Source: Sneathiella sp. (lineage in GTDB: Bacteria; Pseudomonadota; Alphaproteobacteria; Sneathiellales; Sneathiellaceae). Taken from it: a stretch of DNA of 8,545 nucleotides. Below, one piece after another: positions 5,077 to 8,545 of the stretch. The notes below the pieces were generated by a model. That model ran no database searches, was not told where the DNA came from, and saw only the letters and a list, made by a program, of their open reading frames with translations. Position numbers and translations under genes: made by a program. The stretch covers positions 1-8,545 of the forward strand of contig JAESPT010000467.1 of assembly GCA_016765515.1 (NCBI GenBank), given 5' to 3'. Numbering within the stretch: position 1 is the stretch's first letter; each line of letters opens with the position of its first letter.

Positions 5077-7614
5077 TCAACTTTTATTGGTTGTGCGCGG
5101 CCATTGAATTGTAATCGTCGCCCTTTGATCTTTCTCTCGCGGCGAGACGGTGATATTTCCTTTATTTACATCAACAATCTTTTTGACGAATGCTAATCCA
5201 ATATCGCTTCTATCCATGGTATCCCTCAAAAGTGAAATATGTACATGAGAGAAGATTTTCTCTTTCACGTCCTGTTGCATTCCAGAACCGTCATACTCGA
5301 TGGAAAATTCATATTGTTCTTTCTGTTCACGACAGGAAACGGTGATATTACCTTTCTCGTTGTCACGGTGCTTGATGATTGTCTCGAAGATATTCCTAAA
5401 CAGGATATTCAGCTCAACAGCAGATACGTCAAGAGCCGGAAGTGGTTTTATATGGATGGTAAAGTCATCTTCATCCAGGCTATCCGCGACTTCTTGAACG
5501 AGCTTATTCAGGTCTACCCGTTCCGTTTCGACATCTGGGTGGTCAGTGAAGGTGTATTGCCCCCGACGTGAAAAAAATTTGTTCAACAATTCAACTCGAA
5601 TATTCAGAAATTGAAATTGCAAAAAAAAGGTTTCTGATTGCGACTTTTGTTCTTGAGGTGTCATTGTTGATTGACGGATGAAATTGTTTAAATTTATGAG
5701 CAAGTCTTCGAGATCATAATTGGCGAGACAGTTTAAATACTCCAGTTCCTTATTAGCGCGAACCAGCTCCATCTTTTCGTCAAATCTCTTTTGTTCAGAT
5801 TGTTTTGCTTCTGATAAATCATGGATGATGCCGACATAATTTTTTTCTGCACCCTTTATTTCTTCAATCTTTAATTGAATCGGGAATACATTTCCTCCGT
5901 TTCTCTTGCCTTCAAGTTCCCGGGTTGAACCGATCAAGACCCGAAATCTGGTTTTAAGATAAGCCTGTAGAAAACTGTCATGCTTCTTGGAATACTGAGA
6001 CGGCATCAACCGCTTGACGTTCTGACCTAATATTTCTTTCTGTTCATATCCAAACATCTTTTCTGCAGAGGGACTGAAGTGAAGAATAATCCCATTTTCG
6101 TCTATGATAACAATGGCATCTCCAACGACCTTAAGAAGAGCCTCAAGTTGCGAGGAGGCACGGCGTTGCATATTGAGAAGTTCCATCAATCGGGCTGTTG
6201 CCGTTTTTTCTTCATGTATATCCTGTATGATTCCGATCATACGAAGAGGAATATCATTCTCGTCTCGCGTTGTTTGACCAGAAGACCGGAACCAACGATA
6301 TCCTTGTTTTTTTGTTTGGAGGCGGTATTCCAGTTCGTATGTTGTCTTTTTTTCAAAATGTTCTTTTTGTAAGCTGTTAACGTGCTCATGATCATCTGGA
6401 TGCAGCATCTTTTTGAAGGACGCATTGGAGGATGGAATCTCACCTGTATTGTAACCGAGCAGAGTATAAAAACTTGGTGACCAATATTCGTGATCATTTT
6501 CCATATTAGGTCGTTCCCAAATTCCGACAAAACTATCTTCAGCAGTCAGAGAAAAGCGTTCTTCACTGGCGTGTAATTTACGTGATTTTTCTTCCAATGC
6601 TTCAGCAAGTTGATATTTCCTAATCAGGAGTTTCCAAATATGAAAAGACAGAAAAGTGGAAAGGATTAAACCAAATACCAAAAAAAAGGGAGAGGGATCT
6701 AGAGCATTCTGTTGGTGAAATTTTGGGGCCGGTGTTACCGTAACCTGCCAAATTCTGTCCGCAACCTGAATAACCGCTCGGTGGTACCTACTATCAATCG
6801 GTAATTTCTGATACTGCTCATGTGTTGGGGTATTGTCGAAAGATGGCTTTTCCTCAATGAGAAATTGTATGTTTTCACTGAAATCCCCAATTGCACTATT
6901 TAATAGATCTATGCTTCGAATGGCCAAAACGACAAAACCATCGGATTGTTTACTTTCTGGATTTATTATAGGTTGCTTTCGAAAAACTGGATCAATAAAC
7001 AAGTTTGCTTTTTGGTGGCCTGCCTCTTGGACAAGAACAATAAAAGGCGTTACCGCATGTGATTTTGTTTTGCGCGCAGAGACAAGTGCGGTTTTTCTTT
7101 GCGCCTCAGATCCAAGGTCAAACCCAATGGCTCGGAAATTGCCGCCCATTGGTTCGACAAATAAAACAGGAAAATACTCTTCTCTTATTTCAGCACGGAT
7201 AAGTTTATTTTGATCATTTTTTTCTGAGATTTGGAAACTTGTATATCCTTCTTTCTGAGCCGATTTTTCAAATTCATTGCGCTGCTGTAGAGAAACAATA
7301 GGAACCCATGCCAAGGACTGATAGGAGGGATTGGAACGGGTAATTTCTTGTGTAAATACTTTAAACCTTTCCCGGTCCAGTGTTTCAACTGAGGCAATAT
7401 AAGTTGCCAGGGATCGCAAACTTTCCAAATTGTGGCTAATTTCGTTTTTTATGAGAAAGACGCCTTGTTGTGCTGCCTGGGAAAACTTAATGTCCAAAAC
7501 AGCCTTCTCGGCCGTTCTTATACTGGTAAAAGCGAAGAAAGTTACTGCTGCGCCAAAAGCAAATACCAGCAGGGAGATCGAAGCTGAGCGTTTGTCCTTT
7601 ACTTTCGGAACCAA
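5077..7614 (-). CDS. CHASE-PAS-PAS membrane sensor with a degenerate histidine kinase core (predicted pseudokinase)
   Basis: An 845-residue inner-membrane protein. TM1 is about residues 11-32 and TM2 about 308-330. Between them lies a periplasmic CHASE domain (about 70-260) with YFPVLFVEPMGGN, GFDLGSE and TPFIVLVQE. Residues 352-470 form a PAS_3-type domain (LHPDDHEH, YRWFRSSG). Residues 487-605 form a second, FixL-like PAS with KHDSFL (H545). The kinase-like part follows but key residues are gone: Y633 (NYDLEDLL) replaces the phospho-acceptor His, T745 the second N-box Asn, Y774 the G1 Asp, and R802/D804 two G2 glycines. VDLNKLVQ, GLAFVKKI and TIQWP still show kinship with the active kinase downstream. 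The frame is intact, suggesting selection for sensing or dimerisation rather than catalysis. CHASE domains bind small ligands; the ligand here is unknown. The start is TTG at 7614, set by a strong Shine-Dalgarno. Confidence 0.92.
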   Translation of the reverse strand: MVPKVKDKRSASISLLVFAFGAAVTFFAFTSIRTAEKAVLDIKFSQAAQQGVFLIKNEISHNLESLRSLATYIASVETLDRERFKVFTQEITRSNPSYQSLAWVPIVSLQQRNEFEKSAQKEGYTSFQISEKNDQNKLIRAEIREEYFPVLFVEPMGGNFRAIGFDLGSEAQRKTALVSARKTKSHAVTPFIVLVQEAGHQKANLFIDPVFRKQPIINPESKQSDGFVVLAIRSIDLLNSAIGDFSENIQFLIEEKPSFDNTPTHEQYQKLPIDSRYHRAVIQVADRIWQVTVTPAPKFHQQNALDPSPFFLVFGLILSTFLSFHIWKLLIRKYQLAEALEEKSRKLHASEERFSLTAEDSFVGIWERPNMENDHEYWSPSFYTLLGYNTGEIPSSNASFKKMLHPDDHEHVNSLQKEHFEKKTTYELEYRLQTKKQGYRWFRSSGQTTRDENDIPLRMIGIIQDIHEEKTATARLMELLNMQRRASSQLEALLKVVGDAIVIIDENGIILHFSPSAEKMFGYEQKEILGQNVKRLMPSQYSKKHDSFLQAYLKTRFRVLIGSTRELEGKRNGGNVFPIQLKIEEIKGAEKNYVGIIHDLSEAKQSEQKRFDEKMELVRANKELEYLNCLANYDLEDLLINLNNFIRQSTMTPQEQKSQSETFFLQFQFLNIRVELLNKFFSRRGQYTFTDHPDVETERVDLNKLVQEVADSLDEDDFTIHIKPLPALDVSAVELNILFRNIFETIIKHRDNEKGNITVSCREQKEQYEFSIEYDGSGMQQDVKEKIFSHVHISLLRDTMDRSDIGLAFVKKIVDVNKGNITVSPREKDQRATITIQWPRTTNKS

Positions 7615-7620
7615 TCAGCG

Positions 7621-7628
7621 CTCCTTTT
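7621..7628 (-). promoter_or_regulatory. Strong Shine-Dalgarno that supports a TTG start
   Basis: The minus strand has AAAAGGAG, then CGCTGA, then TTG at 7614. The six-base spacing and the match to the anti-Shine-Dalgarno make TTG the convincing start of the CHASE protein. No ATG occurs near the N-terminus, and the first membrane helix follows at residue 11. Confidence 0.75.
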
Positions 7629-7655
7629 GTAAGAAAAAACTAAATATATAAATTA

Positions 7656-7683
7656 ACGATATAGCTGAAACCTATGGAGGCAA
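7656..7683 (-). promoter_or_regulatory. Candidate promoter for the CHASE sensor gene
   Basis: TTGCCT (7683-7678) and TATCGT (7661-7656) are 16 bases apart on the minus strand, each matching four of six consensus positions. The start point near 7649 would give a leader of about 35 bases carrying the AAAAGGAG site. It lies in the 147-base gap after the MFS gene; read-through from that gene is the alternative. Confidence 0.3.
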
Positions 7684-7761
7684 CTGTTTTACGCGAAATC
7701 AGGTGACTTTATTTGGTTAAACTCTATAGGAGAAATCACTCAATATTGGCCATCAATTCCG

Positions 7762-8545
7762 TCATGCATATTTTAAAGCCTGATTTTTCGACTTCCAAAG
7801 GATAAAGGATATGATGAAAATGTTTATGAAATTCCAGGCAATCCCATTGATGAATGCCGCTTGATAGGATTGATTCAAATCATAAATCAGACCGGAAAGC
7901 CACCCCCCTAATGCCATTCCCATCACTGTTGCCAGGATAACCAATCCAACCCGTTGTCCGGCTTGTGACGCGGGGAAATATTCCCGAACAATTACAGCGT
8001 AACTTGGAACAATTCCGCCTTGGGATAATCCAAAAATAAAGGACACGACGTATAAAGAGGCAAGTCCGTCAAAGGGGAGATACAGGAATAAGGCTAGGCA
8101 TTGCAGGATAGATCCAAGCAATAATGTTCGAACACCTCCTATATAGTCAGCAAGTATCCCGGAGGCCAGCCGACTGATTATACCCCCAACCAACATCAAT
8201 GAGAGCATTTCTGCGCCGCGGGTCATGCCATATCCAAGATCGGCGCTATAGGCAACGATGTGAACTTGCGGCATGGACATAGCAACGCAACAGGACACGC
8301 CGGCAATAATCAGTAATATTTGCAAAAAGTCGCGGGAGGAGCCCAGATTTTGTCGAGATGAAGGACCTGTTGACGATCCTACCTCATCGGAGAATACCGT
8401 AATAGGACGGCGGCGTTTTAGAAAAAACGACAGAGGAAGAATGCTGACAAACAGAATAATTGCGACGAGTGTATAGGCTTCGCGCCACCCCTCTGTCGCG
8501 ACTATATCTTTAAGCAAGAGAGGCCAGATAAATCCGGCAAAGTAA
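7762..8545 (-). CDS. MFS transporter, C-terminal part (5' end outside the window)
   Basis: 261 codons are visible and the frame is open to the right edge, reading YFAGFIWPLLLKDIVATEGW before the TTG at 8517, so that codon is internal and the true start lies outside. One membrane helix (YTLVAIILFVSILPLSFFL) precedes a basic cytoplasmic loop starting KRRRP, as expected for the central loop of a 12-helix MFS protein. Six more helices follow. The loop motif SRLASGILADYIGG between the second and third of these matches the repeated MFS motif A. The protein is an inner-membrane secondary transporter; the overall pattern recalls the monocarboxylate/oxalate-formate antiporter-like groups, but the substrate cannot be told. 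It precedes the CHASE sensor on the same strand, and a decayed copy of its 3' end lies after that sensor. Confidence 0.88.
   Translation of the reverse strand, partial: YFAGFIWPLLLKDIVATEGWREAYTLVAIILFVSILPLSFFLKRRRPITVFSDEVGSSTGPSSRQNLGSSRDFLQILLIIAGVSCCVAMSMPQVHIVAYSADLGYGMTRGAEMLSLMLVGGIISRLASGILADYIGGVRTLLLGSILQCLALFLYLPFDGLASLYVVSFIFGLSQGGIVPSYAVIVREYFPASQAGQRVGLVILATVMGMALGGWLSGLIYDLNQSYQAAFINGIAWNFINIFIISFILWKSKNQALKYA
7861..7908 (-). repeat. Diverged direct repeat, copy 2 (inside the intact MFS gene)
   Basis: The counterpart of 4999-5046. Here it encodes GGWLSGLIYDLNQSYQ within the last two membrane helices of the MFS transporter. The two copies flank the pseudokinase gene. Confidence 0.75.

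Noticed and set aside
5239..5571. 110-codon open frame on the plus strand
   Set aside because: It lies fully antisense to the ATPase-like part of the CHASE protein, has no clear ribosome site or recognisable domain, and reads as a shadow frame.
6833..7213. 126-codon open frame on the plus strand
   Set aside because: Antisense to the CHASE domain; no recognisable features.
5077..7614. Treating the CHASE protein as a broken pseudogene
   Set aside because: The frame is intact over 845 codons, sensor domains look well formed, and it has a good Shine-Dalgarno. The loss is confined to catalytic residues, which suits a pseudokinase protein better than a dead gene.
8515..8517. TTG at 8517 as the start of the MFS gene
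   Set aside because: The frame continues upstream to the window edge with typical MFS membrane sequence (AGFIWPLLL), so this codon is internal.

Overview
The window looks like a piece of a Gram-negative, probably alphaproteobacterial chromosome. The reasons are FixL-type PAS domains, an HDLKAPLR-type histidine kinase paired with an Rcp1-like response regulator, and a moderately AT-rich signalling block next to a more GC-rich enzyme gene. The genus cannot be fixed from sequence alone. All genes I can support lie on the minus strand, so transcription runs from the right edge of the window to the left. I see no tRNA, rRNA, CRISPR array or insertion sequence.

Layout in transcription order: (1) 8545-7762, the C-terminal part of an MFS transporter, cut by the window edge. 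(2) 7614-5077, an 845-residue membrane protein with TM-CHASE-TM-PAS-PAS-histidine-kinase-like architecture. It starts at TTG behind a strong Shine-Dalgarno sequence. (3) About 5046-4918, a decayed copy of the 3' end of an MFS gene. (4) 4620-3550, a soluble PAS-histidine kinase with every catalytic residue present. (5) 3535 (or 3562) to 3098, a single-domain response regulator translationally linked to that kinase. (6) 3019-1295, a receiver-GGDEF-EAL protein for cyclic di-GMP. (7) 1110-331, a 2-oxoglutarate/Fe(II) oxygenase. (8) 118-1, the start of an unrecognised gene.

Genes 2 to 6 form a sensory locus. The intact kinase (4) should phosphorylate the small regulator (5). The next gene probably turns the same input into a cyclic di-GMP change. 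Two parts of the locus have lost residues needed for phosphotransfer. The large CHASE protein has Tyr in place of the phospho-accepting His and has also lost key N-, G1- and G2-box residues, so it reads as a pseudokinase. The receiver of the GGDEF-EAL protein has Glu where the phospho-accepting Asp should be. 

The most interesting structure is evolutionary. The pseudokinase and the active kinase are clear paralogues, and between them lies a remnant matching the last ~45 codons of the MFS gene that precedes the pseudokinase. The order MFS / kinase copy / MFS 3' tail / kinase copy is what a tandem duplication of [MFS 3' end + kinase] would leave. One kinase copy then appears to have lost catalysis while keeping or gaining a transmembrane sensor, and the other to have kept catalysis and the response regulator. 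Alignments here were made by eye and should be confirmed computationally.
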